DNA of 64,000 bases from Pseudoalteromonas sp. (GTDB lineage Bacteria; Pseudomonadota; Gammaproteobacteria; Enterobacterales; Alteromonadaceae), in NCBI RefSeq assembly GCF_018402495.1, contig NZ_JAGYIU010000004.1, forward strand, positions 124,001 through 188,000. Direction: 5' to 3'. Numbering within the stretch: the stretch's first letter is position 1; every line of letters starts with the position of its first letter. The notes under the pieces are model-generated. The model searched no databases, was not told the origin of the DNA, and worked only from the letters and a program-made list of their open reading frames with translations. The translations under genes and the position numbers were made by a program. Below are positions 9,321 to 20,199 of this stretch, piece after piece.

Positions 9321-9581
9321 ATACCCAAACCACCTCAAAATGCAGAATTCAGCGCTTCACAGGGGCTTAATATCAAGGCGATACTTTGCAGTAACGGTCG
9401 TCCCTTTCAAGAAGTAGCAACGATGAGAGTATGCCCCTGTGAAACGCCCATGGGTTGGCTTAAAAGCGATTTATACTGCGTTATTGATATTAATAATAGA
9501 ACCACTATTATTTGCAATCAATGCCTTGCCTAAATCGCTTTTAATTCCAACGATACTCGCATTTTGAGGTGGTTTGGGTAT
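9321..9581. repeat. 261-bp MITE-like palindromic element with perfect 23-bp terminal inverted repeats
   Basis: The ends 9321-9343 and 9559-9581 are exact reverse complements over 23 bp (outer bases ATACCCAAACC.../...GGTTTGGGTAT). Inside are two further palindromes: 9352-9366 with 9433-9447 (14 of 15 pairs), and 9460-9473 with 9531-9544 (14 of 14), the latter enclosing 9492-9499 with 9505-9512. No coding frame is evident. It fills most of the 457-bp gap before queA; the remainder (9163-9320) shows nothing recognisable beyond AT-rich DNA suited to divergent promoters. A related single end lies at 60241-60263. Confidence 0.85.
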
Positions 9582-9619
9582 ACACTTGGCGCGATTTTAA
9601 ATGATGTGGAATTCTAACA

Positions 9620-10651
9620 ATGCGCGTAGCTGATTTTAGCTTTGACTTACCTGATGAATTAATTGCTCGTTTTCCAAAAGCAGATAGAACGAGTAGCCGT
9701 TTATTGAGCCTAAACGGGCCAACTGGTGAGATTGAGCATAAGATATTTAGTGACATACTTGAGCTTGTAAACGAAAACGATTTACTGGTTTTTAATAATA
9801 CCAAGGTTATACCTGCGCGTATGTTTGGTCAAAAAGAGTCTGGTGGTAAAGTTGAGGTACTCGTTGAACGCGTATTAGACGAACACCGCGTACTTGCGCA
9901 TATTCGTGCGAGTAAATCCCCAAAGCCAGGTAATGTACTCATTTTAGAGGGCAAAGCAAAAGCTATTATGGTGGCACGCCACGATACTTTATTTGAGCTT
10001 GAGTTTGACCGCAGTGAAAATGTGCTCGACATTTTAAATGATGTGGGCCATATGCCGCTTCCTCCTTACATAGACCGCCCAGATAACGAAGCGGATCGTG
10101 AGCGATACCAAACAGTATATGGCGAAAAGCCAGGCGCTGTTGCTGCACCTACGGCAGGTCTTCATTTTGACGATAAACTCATGGCTGCGCTTAAAGATAA
10201 AGGCGTGCAAATGGCGTTTGTAACCTTGCACGTTGGTGCTGGCACCTTTCAGCCTGTAAGAGTTGAGAGTGTTGATGAGCACATTATGCACTCTGAATAT
10301 ATTGAAGTGCCGCAAGATGTGGTTGATGCGGTTGCAAGCACCAAAGCTAAAGGCGGGCGAGTGATTGCAGTAGGTACAACTTCAGTGCGATCACTAGAGT
10401 CGGCAGCAAAAATACATGACGGCAAGTTAGATACTTACTTTGGTGATACCGATATCTTTATTTTTCCGGGTTATCAATTTAACGTTGTTGATGCCATGGT
10501 CACCAACTTCCATTTACCTGAATCAACTCTAATTATGCTGGTCAGTGCCTTTGCAGGGCAAGACAATATTATGGGCGCATATAATACCGCGATTGAGCAA
10601 CAGTATCGCTTTTTTAGTTATGGCGATGCGATGTTTTTAACCCGTAAATAA
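9620..10651 (+). CDS. queA: S-adenosylmethionine:tRNA ribosyltransferase-isomerase QueA
   Basis: Transfers and isomerises the ribosyl group of SAM onto preQ1 at position 34 of tRNA(Asp/Asn/His/Tyr), giving epoxyqueuosine. It is 343 residues, close to the usual 340-356. Characteristic QueA segments are visible: the N-terminal [14 protein letters not shown], the central [24 protein letters not shown] and the C-terminal [19 protein letters not shown]. It starts 38 bases after a palindromic repeat element, which probably carries or replaces part of its promoter. tgt, the enzyme acting one step earlier, is next. Confidence 0.97.
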   Translation: MRVADFSFDLPDELIARFPKADRTSSRLLSLNGPTGEIEHKIFSDILELVNENDLLVFNNTKVIPARMFGQKESGGKVEVLVERVLDEHRVLAHIRASKSPKPGNVLILEGKAKAIMVARHDTLFELEFDRSENVLDILNDVGHMPLPPYIDRPDNEADRERYQTVYGEKPGAVAAPTAGLHFDDKLMAALKDKGVQMAFVTLHVGAGTFQPVRVESVDEHIMHSEYIEVPQDVVDAVASTKAKGGRVIAVGTTSVRSLESAAKIHDGKLDTYFGDTDIFIFPGYQFNVVDAMVTNFHLPESTLIMLVSAFAGQDNIMGAYNTAIEQQYRFFSYGDAMFLTRK

Positions 10652-10716
10652 TTTATAGCGCCCCCTTTTTATTTTACTCGAAGGGGCAGTGAATTTATCT
10701 ATGGTAATAGTAATGA

Positions 10717-11916
<1,200 letters not shown>

Positions 11917-11942
11917 AATTTAAAAATTAAAGAGGAAGTCTT

Positions 11943-12278
11943 ATGAGTTTATTTATTTCAAACGCGCATGCAAGCGCTGGTGCACCTGCAGCAGGCGGCG
12001 GTATGGAAATGCTAATTATGTTAGCGATTTTTGGTTTGGTTTTTTACTTTTTAATTTACCGTCCGCAAGCTAAGCGCGTTAAAGAGCATAAAAGCTTAAT
12101 GAGCGCGATGGCAAAAGGCGATGAAGTACTCACCCAAGGTGGTTTAGTGGGTAAAATCGTAAAAATTGCTGAAGATAAAGACTTCATCGTTATCTCATTA
12201 AATGAGCAAGCGGAAGTGACAGTACAAAAATCAGCAGTTTCTGCTGTACTGCCTAAAGGCACAATGAAGTCGCTATAA
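11943..12278 (+). CDS. yajC: Sec translocon accessory protein YajC
   Basis: Single-span inner-membrane protein of 111 residues that associates with SecDF. A short alanine/glycine-rich N-terminus is followed by a membrane helix (about 22-43, [20 protein letters not shown]) and a small cytoplasmic domain containing [15 protein letters not shown]. An AGAGGAAG ribosome-binding site (11930-11937) precedes the start. It lies between tgt and secD with gaps of 26 and 19 bases, as in the E. coli operon. Confidence 0.96.
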   Translation: MSLFISNAHASAGAPAAGGGMEMLIMLAIFGLVFYFLIYRPQAKRVKEHKSLMSAMAKGDEVLTQGGLVGKIVKIAEDKDFIVISLNEQAEVTVQKSAVSAVLPKGTMKSL

Positions 12279-12297
12279 AAATAATAAGGATAGCCCC

Positions 12298-14157
12298 GTG
12301 TTAAACAAGTTTCCAATTTGGAAGTATTTACTTGTTTTAGCTGTGTTAGCCATTGGCCTTTTATATGCTTCACCAAACTTGTATGGCCGTGATCCGGCCA
12401 TACAAGTTTCTGGCGCTAAAGGCACCGATGTTGACCTCAGTGTAGTAGACAAAGTAAACGCAATCCTTAAAAAAGATAACGTCAGTGCTAAATCGACGAA
12501 ATTAGAAGGCGGACAAATTCTTGTTCGCTTTAAAAACGTTGAAGACCAACTAAAAGCGCAAGACTTACTGCGTAACTCGCTTAGTAACGATTATATTTCA
12601 GCCATTAATATGGCACCGGCACAGCCGGCTTGGTTAAAGTCGCTTGGCGGTGAACCTATGAAATTAGGTCTAGATTTAAGTGGTGGTGTGCATTTTACCA
12701 TGGAAATTGACATGGTGACTGCAGTTGATAATCAGCTTGAACAAATGGAGCAAGATTTCCGTAGCGACCTGCGTGAAGAAAAACTACGTTATCGTAGTGT
12801 GCGCCGTGTAGCGGGCACTGAGCGTATGCGTGTGGAAATGCGTAACGAAGAAGACAAAGAAGCCGCAGAGCGCTTTTTAGAAAGCCGTTACCCATTAAAC
12901 GTTTATATTGATGATAGCAGTAACGATAATGCTTTTTATGCCACGATGAGTGAGCAAAAGCTAAAAGAAATTCGTGATTATGCTATCAAGCAAAACGAAA
13001 CCATTATTCGTAACCGTATCAACCAAATTGGGGTTGCAGAGCCAAACGTACAGCGTCAAGGGGCTGAACGTATTATTGTGCAATTACCGGGTATTCAAGA
13101 TACAGCACGTGCTAAAGAAATTTTAGGTGCAACGGCTACGCTTGAGTTTCGTGAAGTTGATGAAAATGCCGATCCAAGTGCCGCTGCCCAAGGTCGCATT
13201 CCACCTGGTACTGAAATGATCATGAGTCGTGATGGTTACCCTGTGGTACTAAAAAAACGCATTATTCTTGAAGGTAGCCATATTACTGGCGCGCAGTCGG
13301 GTATGGATGAATACCAGCGTCCACAAGTAAGCATTAAACTCGATAGCAAAGGCGGGGCAAAAATGAATGCCTTCACCAAACGTGCTATTGGTAAACGTAT
13401 GGCTACCGTGTTTATTGAGTACAAGCCATCGGGTAAAAAAGACAGCGACGGTAAAGCACTTCCGCCGATTAAAGTGGAAGAAGTGATTAACGTAGCAACC
13501 ATTCAAGCGCGTCTTGACCGATCATTTCGTATTACCGGCATTGATAACCCTGCTGAAGCGCATAACTTAAGTTTACTATTACGTGCAGGTGCACTAGTTG
13601 CGCCTATTCAAATAGTAGAAGAACGTACGGTTGGGCCAAGCCTAGGTCAAGAAAACATTGAAGCAGGTATGACCGCTGTAGCCTTAGGTTTTGCGTTTGT
13701 GCTGGCCTTTATGCTTATTTACTACAAAGGTTTTGGTCTTGTTGCGAATATTGCATTGGCTGCCAACTTAGTACTTATTATTGGTGTAATGTCGTTAATT
13801 CCAGGCGCAACACTCACTCTGCCAGGTATCGCGGGTATTGTATTAACTGTGGGTATGGCTGTTGATGCGAACGTACTTATTTTTGAACGTATCCGTGAAG
13901 AGCTCGCAGATGGCCGTAGCCCTCAACAAGCCGTTCATTTTGGCTATGATAGTGCCTTTAGTACTATTTTTGATGCCAATATTACCACATTAATTGCAGC
14001 GATTATCTTGTTTGCAGTAGGAACTGGTCCTGTTGCAGGCTTTGCGGTAACCCTAGCAATTGGTATTTTAACCTCTATGTTTACAGCAATTATAGGTACC
14101 CGTGCGGTGATCAACCTATTTATTGGTGGTAAACGTATAGATAAACTTTCAATTTAA
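12298..14157 (+). CDS. secD: Protein translocase subunit SecD
   Basis: Proton-motive-force-driven subunit that pulls preproteins out of SecYEG on the periplasmic side. It is 619 residues and starts with GTG preceded by AAGGA (12286-12290). An N-terminal membrane helix (about 8-26) is followed by the large periplasmic P1 domain with [15 protein letters not shown] near residue 123, then five membrane helices from about 450 with the RND-type motifs [17 protein letters not shown] and the FDAN segment. secF follows after 9 bases. Confidence 0.97.
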   Translation: MLNKFPIWKYLLVLAVLAIGLLYASPNLYGRDPAIQVSGAKGTDVDLSVVDKVNAILKKDNVSAKSTKLEGGQILVRFKNVEDQLKAQDLLRNSLSNDYISAINMAPAQPAWLKSLGGEPMKLGLDLSGGVHFTMEIDMVTAVDNQLEQMEQDFRSDLREEKLRYRSVRRVAGTERMRVEMRNEEDKEAAERFLESRYPLNVYIDDSSNDNAFYATMSEQKLKEIRDYAIKQNETIIRNRINQIGVAEPNVQRQGAERIIVQLPGIQDTARAKEILGATATLEFREVDENADPSAAAQGRIPPGTEMIMSRDGYPVVLKKRIILEGSHITGAQSGMDEYQRPQVSIKLDSKGGAKMNAFTKRAIGKRMATVFIEYKPSGKKDSDGKALPPIKVEEVINVATIQARLDRSFRITGIDNPAEAHNLSLLLRAGALVAPIQIVEERTVGPSLGQENIEAGMTAVALGFAFVLAFMLIYYKGFGLVANIALAANLVLIIGVMSLIPGATLTLPGIAGIVLTVGMAVDANVLIFERIREELADGRSPQQAVHFGYDSAFSTIFDANITTLIAAIILFAVGTGPVAGFAVTLAIGILTSMFTAIIGTRAVINLFIGGKRIDKLSI

Positions 14158-14166
14158 GGAGCAGGC

Positions 14167-15114
14167 ATGCAAATTTTAAGATTGGGCGGAAAAACCCTTC
14201 GTTTCATGTCTCTTCGAAAAGTGGCAATGGGTTTTTCTACGTTATTAATTTTAGCGTCGCTTACGTCACTTTTTGTTAAAGGCTTAAACTTTGGTTTAGA
14301 TTTTACCGGTGGTACAGCGGTTGAGGTGGGTTTTTCACAACCTGCTGACTTACAAAAAGTACGTAGCGTGCTTGCTGAAAACGATTTTGCTGATGCCTCG
14401 GTACAGCTCTTTGGTTCAAGCCAAGACATATTGGTACGTTTAGCTCCTCGCGGTGATGATGTAAAAGCAGAGGTGATTGGTAACCAAGTTATTGAGGCGC
14501 TCCAAAAAGCCGATGACAGCGTAGTAATGCGCCGAATTGAGTTTGTAGGCCCAAGCGTAGGTGAAGACTTAAAAGAGCAGGGTGGCTTGGCCATGTTAAC
14601 TGCGCTTATATGTATTTTAATTTATGTGGCATTTCGCTTTGAGTGGCGCTTTGCTGTGGGTGCAGTTGGCGCATTATTACACGATGTGATTATCACTATT
14701 GGTTTGTTCTCAGCCCTTGGTTTAGAGTTTGACCTAACGATTTTGGCTGCAATACTCGCTGTGATAGGTTATTCATTAAACGATACCATTGTTGTATCAG
14801 ACCGTATTCGTGAAAACTTTCGTAAAGTACGTATTGATGACACCATTGAAATTATCGATATGTCACTTACGCAAACACTTAACCGTACCTTAGTAACCTC
14901 AATCACCACTATTTTAGTATTGATTGCACTCTTTGTATGGGGCGGCCAAACTATTCATGGCTTTGCTACCGCACTGTTGTTTGGTGTATTTATTGGTACT
15001 TATTCTTCAGTTTACGTTTCAAGTTCATTAGCTATTACTATGGGCGTAAGTAAAGAAGATTTAATACCTGAAGTGGTTGAAAAAGAAGGGGCTGATTTAG
15101 ACTCAATGCCTTAA
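14167..15114 (+). CDS. secF: Protein translocase subunit SecF
   Basis: Partner of SecD in the SecDF-YajC complex; 315 residues. A first membrane helix is followed by the conserved periplasmic GLDFTGGTAVEV, and the C-terminal half holds five helices with AVIGYSLNDTIVVSDRIREN, the counterpart of the SecD RND motif. AAGGAG (14156-14161) precedes the ATG. It ends the queA-secF operon: an intrinsic terminator follows 23 bases after the stop. Confidence 0.97.
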   Translation: MQILRLGGKTLRFMSLRKVAMGFSTLLILASLTSLFVKGLNFGLDFTGGTAVEVGFSQPADLQKVRSVLAENDFADASVQLFGSSQDILVRLAPRGDDVKAEVIGNQVIEALQKADDSVVMRRIEFVGPSVGEDLKEQGGLAMLTALICILIYVAFRFEWRFAVGAVGALLHDVIITIGLFSALGLEFDLTILAAILAVIGYSLNDTIVVSDRIRENFRKVRIDDTIEIIDMSLTQTLNRTLVTSITTILVLIALFVWGGQTIHGFATALLFGVFIGTYSSVYVSSSLAITMGVSKEDLIPEVVEKEGADLDSMP

Positions 15115-15137
15115 TTGAGATTAAATTATCTTTTAAT

Positions 15138-15167
15138 AAAACCGCTCCTTGTGAGCGGTTTTTTATT
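15138..15167 (+). terminator. Rho-independent terminator after secF
   Basis: Perfect 10-bp stem AAAACCGCTC/GAGCGGTTTT (15138-15147 with 15153-15162), 5-base loop and T-run. Confidence 0.92.
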
Positions 15168-15246
15168 GGCTGTGGCTACCTGCAACACAATTGTCATATT
15201 CAATTGATATTTTACTGCTCTTATTTAATTTTGATCAGAGCTAATA

Positions 15247-17049
15247 GTGACTGAGCAGCGTAAAGCCTTAGAATCAATTTTACAACAAGGCGCAATAAAA
15301 ACCTTGTTTCAACCTATTTTTGATATTGCTAAGCAATCTATTATTGGTTACGAAGCGCTTAGTCGCGGCCCTGAAAATAGTCAGCTAGCTATGCCAAATA
15401 AGCTATTTGAAACAGCTCAAAAATATCAATTGATTTCGGAGCTTGAGCTTTTATGCCGTTCTCGCGCGATTGAAAACTTTGTAAAACTAAATCTACAAGG
15501 GAAGTTGTTTTTAAATGTTAGTCCTAATATTCTACTCGATCCCAGCCATCCTAAAGGCGAAACCCTACATTTAATTGAACAGTTTGGTCTTGCAGCTAAT
15601 CGTGTGGTGATTGAAGTGACCGAACAAGAAAAAGTAGATGACGGGTCTTTATTATTAAAAACCATTGCGCACTATCGGGAGTTAGGCTTTACCATTGCTA
15701 TTGACGACCTTGGTGCAGGTTATTCAGGGTTAAAACAATGGTCTCAATTATGCCCAGACATGGTAAAAATTGATCGCTACTTTATTGACCATTGCGATCA
15801 AAGCGAAGTAAAAAAAGAGTTTCTAAAATCAATCATGGTACTCGCGCGGGCAACAAATACAGCGGTGATTGCTGAAGGGGTTGAACGTACTGAAGAGCTA
15901 GATTTAATCAAAAATATAGGCATAAGCAATGTGCAGGGTTTTTTGTTAGAAAGACCCAGTCAACAACCAAGCTATGACTATAGCTGTAAGCAGTTACAGG
16001 CACTAACAGTTAAACAAGCTGTTGCAAAATTTGAACAGTCAATGGCAATAGGTGTGCTTGCTATTGCTCAACCTGCAATTAGTAGCGACACGCGCTGTAA
16101 AGAAGCTCATATACTTTTTGAACAAGACAAGCGTATAATCAGCTTACCGGTTTTGAATAGCCAGCAGCAGCCAATAGGGCTATTACACAAAGATCAGCTA
16201 ACAGAAGTGTTTGCCGCGCCTTATGGGCATGCGCTTTATGATAAGTGTGAAGTGACAGAATTGATGGATAAGCAGCCTCTGGTGGTTGATGAAAACCAGA
16301 TGCTCGATATTGTGTCTCAACAAATAACAGAGCAAGACTTTGATATTCGTCGCCATATTATTATCACACGTAATAACACATATTTAGGTTTGGCACCGCT
16401 CAGAGATATATTAAAGCACATTACAGCAGAAAAAATCCGCCACGCCCAACACGCTAATCCTCTTACCATGTTACCGGGTAATGTTGCAATTAGTGAGGTA
16501 ATAGAGCAGCGGCTACAAAATAAACAACCATTTTCACTAGCCTATATTGATTTAAATCATTTTAAACAATTTAATGATTTGTATGGTTATGCCAGTGGTG
16601 ACAGCGTGATTAAACTATTGGCCGACGTGACTGTAAAAGCCTGTGCCAATAGTGCCAACTTTGTTGGGCATATTGGTGGCGATGACTTTATGGTGGTGTT
16701 TGAAAAAAAAGACGCGGTAGAGGTGTGTAATACCATTATCACGCAATTTGAATCACAGTCGCGGGTATTTTTTACGCCAGAGCACATTGCTGAAAAAGGG
16801 TATTGGGCCACTAATCGAGAGGGCGAAAAGCAGTTTGTACCTTTACTGACATTGTCGATAGGTTTAGTTGAGCCGGATCTGCAGCAGTGTAAAAATAGCC
16901 ATCAAGTGGCGGCATTAGCAACCGATGCTAAAAAAGAAGCAAAGCGTTATCGTCATAGTTACTTATTTATTTGTAATCGAAGAAGGCCTGCCCCCGCCGT
17001 TGTGCGTTTATCTAATAACCCCAGTGAACAACTTAAAAAAAGAGGTTAA
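15247..17049 (+). CDS. EAL-CBS-GGDEF protein (likely c-di-GMP phosphodiesterase)
   Basis: Soluble 600-residue protein with the catalytic order reversed relative to most dual proteins: EAL first (about 1-245), then a CBS-domain pair (about 250-395), then GGDEF (about 400-575). The EAL domain keeps the metal and catalytic set: EAL at 36-38, NVSPN, EVTEQ, DDLGAG, MVKIDR and AEGVE. The GGDEF motif is GGDDF (near 477), so synthase activity is doubtful while GTP binding could remain regulatory. The CBS pair suggests adenine-nucleotide sensing. It starts with GTG and has only a weak ribosome-binding site. It is a single-gene unit between the secF terminator and a bidirectional terminator. Confidence 0.87.
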   Translation: MTEQRKALESILQQGAIKTLFQPIFDIAKQSIIGYEALSRGPENSQLAMPNKLFETAQKYQLISELELLCRSRAIENFVKLNLQGKLFLNVSPNILLDPSHPKGETLHLIEQFGLAANRVVIEVTEQEKVDDGSLLLKTIAHYRELGFTIAIDDLGAGYSGLKQWSQLCPDMVKIDRYFIDHCDQSEVKKEFLKSIMVLARATNTAVIAEGVERTEELDLIKNIGISNVQGFLLERPSQQPSYDYSCKQLQALTVKQAVAKFEQSMAIGVLAIAQPAISSDTRCKEAHILFEQDKRIISLPVLNSQQQPIGLLHKDQLTEVFAAPYGHALYDKCEVTELMDKQPLVVDENQMLDIVSQQITEQDFDIRRHIIITRNNTYLGLAPLRDILKHITAEKIRHAQHANPLTMLPGNVAISEVIEQRLQNKQPFSLAYIDLNHFKQFNDLYGYASGDSVIKLLADVTVKACANSANFVGHIGGDDFMVVFEKKDAVEVCNTIITQFESQSRVFFTPEHIAEKGYWATNREGEKQFVPLLTLSIGLVEPDLQQCKNSHQVAALATDAKKEAKRYRHSYLFICNRRRPAPAVVRLSNNPSEQLKKRG

Positions 17050-17050
17050 C

Positions 17051-17077
17051 AAAAAAGGAGCCGAAGCTCCTTTTTAC
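17051..17077. terminator. Bidirectional terminator between the EAL-CBS-GGDEF gene and suhB
   Basis: GGAGC/GCTCC stem (17057-17061 with 17066-17070), CGAA tetraloop, flanked by an A-run on the left and a T-run on the right. It can end both convergent transcripts. Confidence 0.88.
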
Positions 17078-17084
17078 TGTACGA

Positions 17085-17888
17085 TTAACGTAATAACGAC
17101 TCAGATAATACTGGGCGCATTTCACGAACAATCGCTTGTGTTAGCTTAGGTGCACCACAAATAACGTTACCGCTCACGTTGTAGTTATTACCGCCAGCAA
17201 AATCAACAACCATGCCGCCAGCTTCTTTAACTAATAGCTCGCCTGCTGCTGTATCCCACGGTTTTAAACCAATTTCAAAGAAACCATCAACACGACCCGC
17301 TGCAACATACGCCATATCAAGTGCTGCAGAACCTGCACGACGAATATCAGCCGTATGCAAGAATAATGCTTTAAACGCTTCAGAATATGCATCTAAGTGG
17401 TGTTTTTGTTTGAAAGGAAAACCTGTTGCAAGAATAGAACCGGCAAGTTCAACCGTTTTAGATACACGTAAACGTTTGCTGTTTAACTGTGCGCCTTGAC
17501 CGCGAGAAGCGGTGAAAAGCTCGCCACGAATTGGATCGTAAATCACGGCTTGGTCTAAACGACCTTTAACTTTAAGTGCAATAGATACTGCGAAATGAGG
17601 GATACCCTTTATGAAGTTAGTTGTGCCATCAAGTGGGTCAACAATCCATTGGTAATCAGCATCCTTACCTTTGTGTTCGCCTAACTCTTCACCAACGATG
17701 CAGTGATCAGGGTAAGAACGTAAAATAGTGTCACGAATTACGGCTTCGGCTTCTTTATCAATGTTCGTAACTAAATCATTAGTGCCTTTTTGTTGCACTT
17801 CAACTTTTGATAAGTCTTCACTTGCACGAAGAATAAGCTTGCCTGCGTTACGCGCAGCGCGAACCGCAATGTTTAACATTGGATGCAT
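17085..17888 (-). CDS. suhB: Inositol monophosphatase family protein SuhB
   Basis: Mg-dependent inositol-1-monophosphatase that in enterobacteria also serves as an rRNA transcription antitermination factor with NusA/B/E/G. ATG 17888 (MHPMLNIAVRAARNAGK), preceded by AAAGG, gives 267 residues as in E. coli; the longer upstream frame has no support. Family motifs are visible: GEELGEH, the metal-binding WIVDPLDGTTNF and the C-terminal PWDTAAGELLVKEAGG. It is monocistronic and convergent with the upstream c-di-GMP gene. Confidence 0.95.
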   Translation of the reverse strand: MHPMLNIAVRAARNAGKLILRASEDLSKVEVQQKGTNDLVTNIDKEAEAVIRDTILRSYPDHCIVGEELGEHKGKDADYQWIVDPLDGTTNFIKGIPHFAVSIALKVKGRLDQAVIYDPIRGELFTASRGQGAQLNSKRLRVSKTVELAGSILATGFPFKQKHHLDAYSEAFKALFLHTADIRRAGSAALDMAYVAAGRVDGFFEIGLKPWDTAAGELLVKEAGGMVVDFAGGNNYNVSGNVICGAPKLTQAIVREMRPVLSESLLR

Positions 17889-18124
17889 GGTATTACCTTT
17901 GGGTTGTAAAAGAACGTTTATATATTTAAGCCGGCGTATTTTAGCGGTTTTTGCCATAATGTAAACCATAAAGCCTAAATACTTGTGAGTGTTTTTTGTA
18001 CAGGCATGATCTTTCAATATATTTATCGGAATAAAAACAGACAATAAATTTGTAAATTAGCGCTTTACCTAAAGTTAACTTGAGGTTTTATGATGTTCTA
18101 TATTCAATTAACAGGAAGAAAGTT

Positions 18125-18541
18125 ATGAAATTAGAACACGTAAATTTAGTTGTTAGTGACATAAACGCCATGCTTAAGTTTTACCAAGCAGCGTTTCCCT
18201 ATTGGTCAATTAGAAGTGAGGGAGAAGGAACCTGGTATGGTAAAGCAAGGCGCTGGGTACATTTTGGTGATAACGAGCAATATATTGCTATAAGCGATCA
18301 TGGGGAAGGGGAAAACCGCGACCTATCAGGACATCAAATTGGTTTGGCACACTTTGCCTATGTAACCAATAACTTAAATGCAGTAATAGCGCGCCTAAAA
18401 CATGCGGGCTTTGCAATAAGTAAAGAAGGTGCTGTAAATCCATTTAGAAAAAACATTTATTATATTGACCCTGCAGGGTTTGAAGTTGAGTTTGTAGAGT
18501 ACATGAGTGATGTACCTAGTGAGCGAAATAACGACTTATAA
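18125..18541 (+). CDS. VOC (glyoxalase/bleomycin-resistance) superfamily protein
   Basis: Single-domain vicinal-oxygen-chelate protein of 138 residues made of two beta-alpha-beta-beta-beta modules. MKLEHVNLVVSDINAMLKFYQ is module 1 and GLAHFAYVTNNLNAVIARLKHAGF is module 2, with metal-ligand candidates H5, the His of AHFAYV and the Glu of EVEFVEY. The substrate cannot be deduced. AGGAAG lies upstream of the ATG at 18125. A 10-bp hairpin immediately after the stop separates it from the convergent gene. Confidence 0.85.
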   Translation: MKLEHVNLVVSDINAMLKFYQAAFPYWSIRSEGEGTWYGKARRWVHFGDNEQYIAISDHGEGENRDLSGHQIGLAHFAYVTNNLNAVIARLKHAGFAISKEGAVNPFRKNIYYIDPAGFEVEFVEYMSDVPSERNNDL

Positions 18542-18544
18542 TAT

Positions 18545-18573
18545 GAATGAAGCCAACTATTATGGCTTCATTC
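18545..18573. terminator. Hairpin between convergent genes, probable weak bidirectional terminator
   Basis: Stem GAATGAAGCC/GGCTTCATTC (18545-18554 with 18564-18573), 9-base loop. Only a short T-containing tract follows on either strand. Confidence 0.6.
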
Positions 18574-18587
18574 AATGTTTAGCATAT

Positions 18588-19253
18588 TTAATAATGTTTA
18601 CCATTCATGCCAAGTTGAGTTTTTAGATCATTTGCAAAACTAATAAATTTTTCTTTAATAGTGCGCTTAACTTTAACTTCCACAGAGCCTAAAACAGTTT
18701 TTCCTTCAATGTGAATCGTTGGCCCTTGGCGCTTATTAAGTGAAACTGTTTTATTTTCAAAACTGCCTAAAATACAAAACATTTTAGAAACTACATTAAC
18801 GTGTTCTGGTACGTATATTTCCTCGCTGCCAAAGTAACAGTTTACATAAATAGTGACATGTTGATGGGTAAAAATCGCATCTGTAAAATCAAGATTAATT
18901 GATCCCATGTAGTTTTCTATATAAATGTTTTGAGGAACCACCCATTGGCCGCTTCGTTCGCTTGAGCCAAGAATACTTCTTAGTTTAAGTGGCTCCGCAT
19001 CACCTCCATGTTGTGCACCATAGTGAGGTGTAAACTGCGAGTGCTTTTGGGCTTTATATTGCTGATCAGTATCTAAGGTTAAATCTTCAACTAAGGCCAT
19101 AAGTGCTTTATTGTCATTAGTTGCCATAGCATCGTCTAAGCGCCTTTCAAATGCTTCTACAGATATGACACCATGGCTGTAATTATAAATGAGCTGATCA
19201 ATCACTTGCTCACGAACTTGCTCAATAGGGCGGTCTTCAATTTTAACAGACAT
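18588..19253 (-). CDS. DUF1707 / LiaF-like C-terminal domain protein
   Basis: Soluble 221-residue protein. The N-terminal 60 residues resemble the DUF1707/SHOCT-like helical domain (REQVIDQLIYNYSHGVISVEAFERRLDDA). The C-terminal 120 residues form a beta-rich repeat like the cell-envelope stress-response LiaF C-terminal domain (ILGSSERSGQW, NYMGSINLDFTDA, ILGSFENKTV, VLGSVEVKV). There is no signal peptide or membrane span, so it is probably cytoplasmic. A role in envelope-stress sensing is inferred from domain similarity only. Confidence 0.75.
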   Translation of the reverse strand: MSVKIEDRPIEQVREQVIDQLIYNYSHGVISVEAFERRLDDAMATNDNKALMALVEDLTLDTDQQYKAQKHSQFTPHYGAQHGGDAEPLKLRSILGSSERSGQWVVPQNIYIENYMGSINLDFTDAIFTHQHVTIYVNCYFGSEEIYVPEHVNVVSKMFCILGSFENKTVSLNKRQGPTIHIEGKTVLGSVEVKVKRTIKEKFISFANDLKTQLGMNGKHY

Positions 19254-19565
19254 TTAAATTATCCTTTTATGGTTGCTGGTTATTTCAAAGCAAGCCTCAT
19301 ACCAAATATTAAATTATTTAAAATCAGTAATTTATAATTTTTTGTTTTCTGCGCTTTAGTATATTAACGACAGATTAACCAAATATACAATTATTTAGTA
19401 AGTTTCGCTATTCGAGAAACTTTTACGCAATAGTCTGTAAATGTTTACTTAGTAGGTTTAAGCCAATATCTACTATTTTAAATTAACCTATTGAAATTAA
19501 AGGTTAAAAATGTTGGCCCGATGCTCGCATTAGCTTAAGTGTCTTTAATCAAAAGGAGAACGATT
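19254..19565. other. Divergent intergenic region (312 bp)
   Basis: AT-rich promoter region between two divergent stress-type genes. ATACCAAATATTAAATTA at 19299-19316 resembles the left end of the 162-bp palindromic repeats found at 39907 and 60926 and may be a remnant. No other structure was seen. Confidence 0.4.
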
Positions 19566-20135
19566 ATGAAAACATTTAATAAGTCTATGATTGCAGCCCT
19601 AGTATTAGGAACAACCGCAATGGGCGCTCAGGCAAGCAGTTGGGAAAACGAAAGCAAAGATGCTTGGATTGATGGGAAAGCAGAAACCGTATTGCTTATG
19701 AACACTAATCTAAATAACTTTGATATCAACACGGACGTAAAAAACGGCAAGGTAATGCTAACAGGTAAAGTAAACAGCGAAGTAGATAAAGAGCTTGCTG
19801 AAGAACTCGTGCTAAGCCTAGATGGTGTAACTGACGTTGAAAACAGTCTAACTGTGGTAAAAAACACCGACATGAAGAAGCATGATTCTGAAATGATGGG
19901 TAACGACACTGAAAGTGATTTAACAGATGCTAAAATCACTACAGTGATCACAACACGTTACTTATTTGATTCTGAAGTAGGTGGTACAGACATTGATGTT
20001 GATACCGATAATGGTGTGGTAACTCTTAAAGGTACAGTTGAGTCTGATGCTGAAAAGCAATTAGCGATGGAAATTGCTAAAAACGCTGAAGATGTTCGCA
20101 AGGTAGTTGATGAATTAACTGTTATTGCAGAATAA
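19566..20135 (+). CDS. Periplasmic protein with two BON domains (OsmY-like)
   Basis: Exported 189-residue protein. The signal peptide (about residues 1-23, cleavage after AQA) is followed by two BON domains (about 35-98 and 115-187), each with the family glycine in NGKVMLTGKV and NGVVTLKGTV. They are joined by a Met/Asp/Glu-rich linker (about 99-115). The architecture matches OsmY, a hyperosmotic-stress periplasmic chaperone, so OsmY-like is a fair label though orthology is unproven. The start at 19566 is supported by AAAGGAGA. An intrinsic terminator follows, then a Pmp3-type membrane stress gene. Confidence 0.85.
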   Translation: MKTFNKSMIAALVLGTTAMGAQASSWENESKDAWIDGKAETVLLMNTNLNNFDINTDVKNGKVMLTGKVNSEVDKELAEELVLSLDGVTDVENSLTVVKNTDMKKHDSEMMGNDTESDLTDAKITTVITTRYLFDSEVGGTDIDVDTDNGVVTLKGTVESDAEKQLAMEIAKNAEDVRKVVDELTVIAE

Positions 20136-20146
20136 TACACTATACT

Positions 20147-20172
20147 AAAGCCCAGCCCTGCTGGGCTTTTTG
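20147..20172 (+). terminator. Rho-independent terminator after the BON-domain gene
   Basis: 10-bp stem AAAGCCCAGC/GCTGGGCTTT (20147-20156 with 20160-20169), 3-base loop, T-run. Read-through would reach the small gene at 20200. Confidence 0.88.
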
Positions 20173-20199
20173 CTTTGCTAACATTATAAGGATTAAATT

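Noticed and set aside
10034..10315. 93-codon minus-strand frame inside queA
   Set aside because: Antisense shadow of a clearly identified gene.
13236..13506. Two overlapping minus-strand frames inside secD
   Set aside because: Shadows of secD in different frames; no independent support.
14154..14594. 146-codon minus-strand frame opposite secF
   Set aside because: Antisense shadow of secF; Ser/Thr/Pro-rich composition typical of reversed codons.
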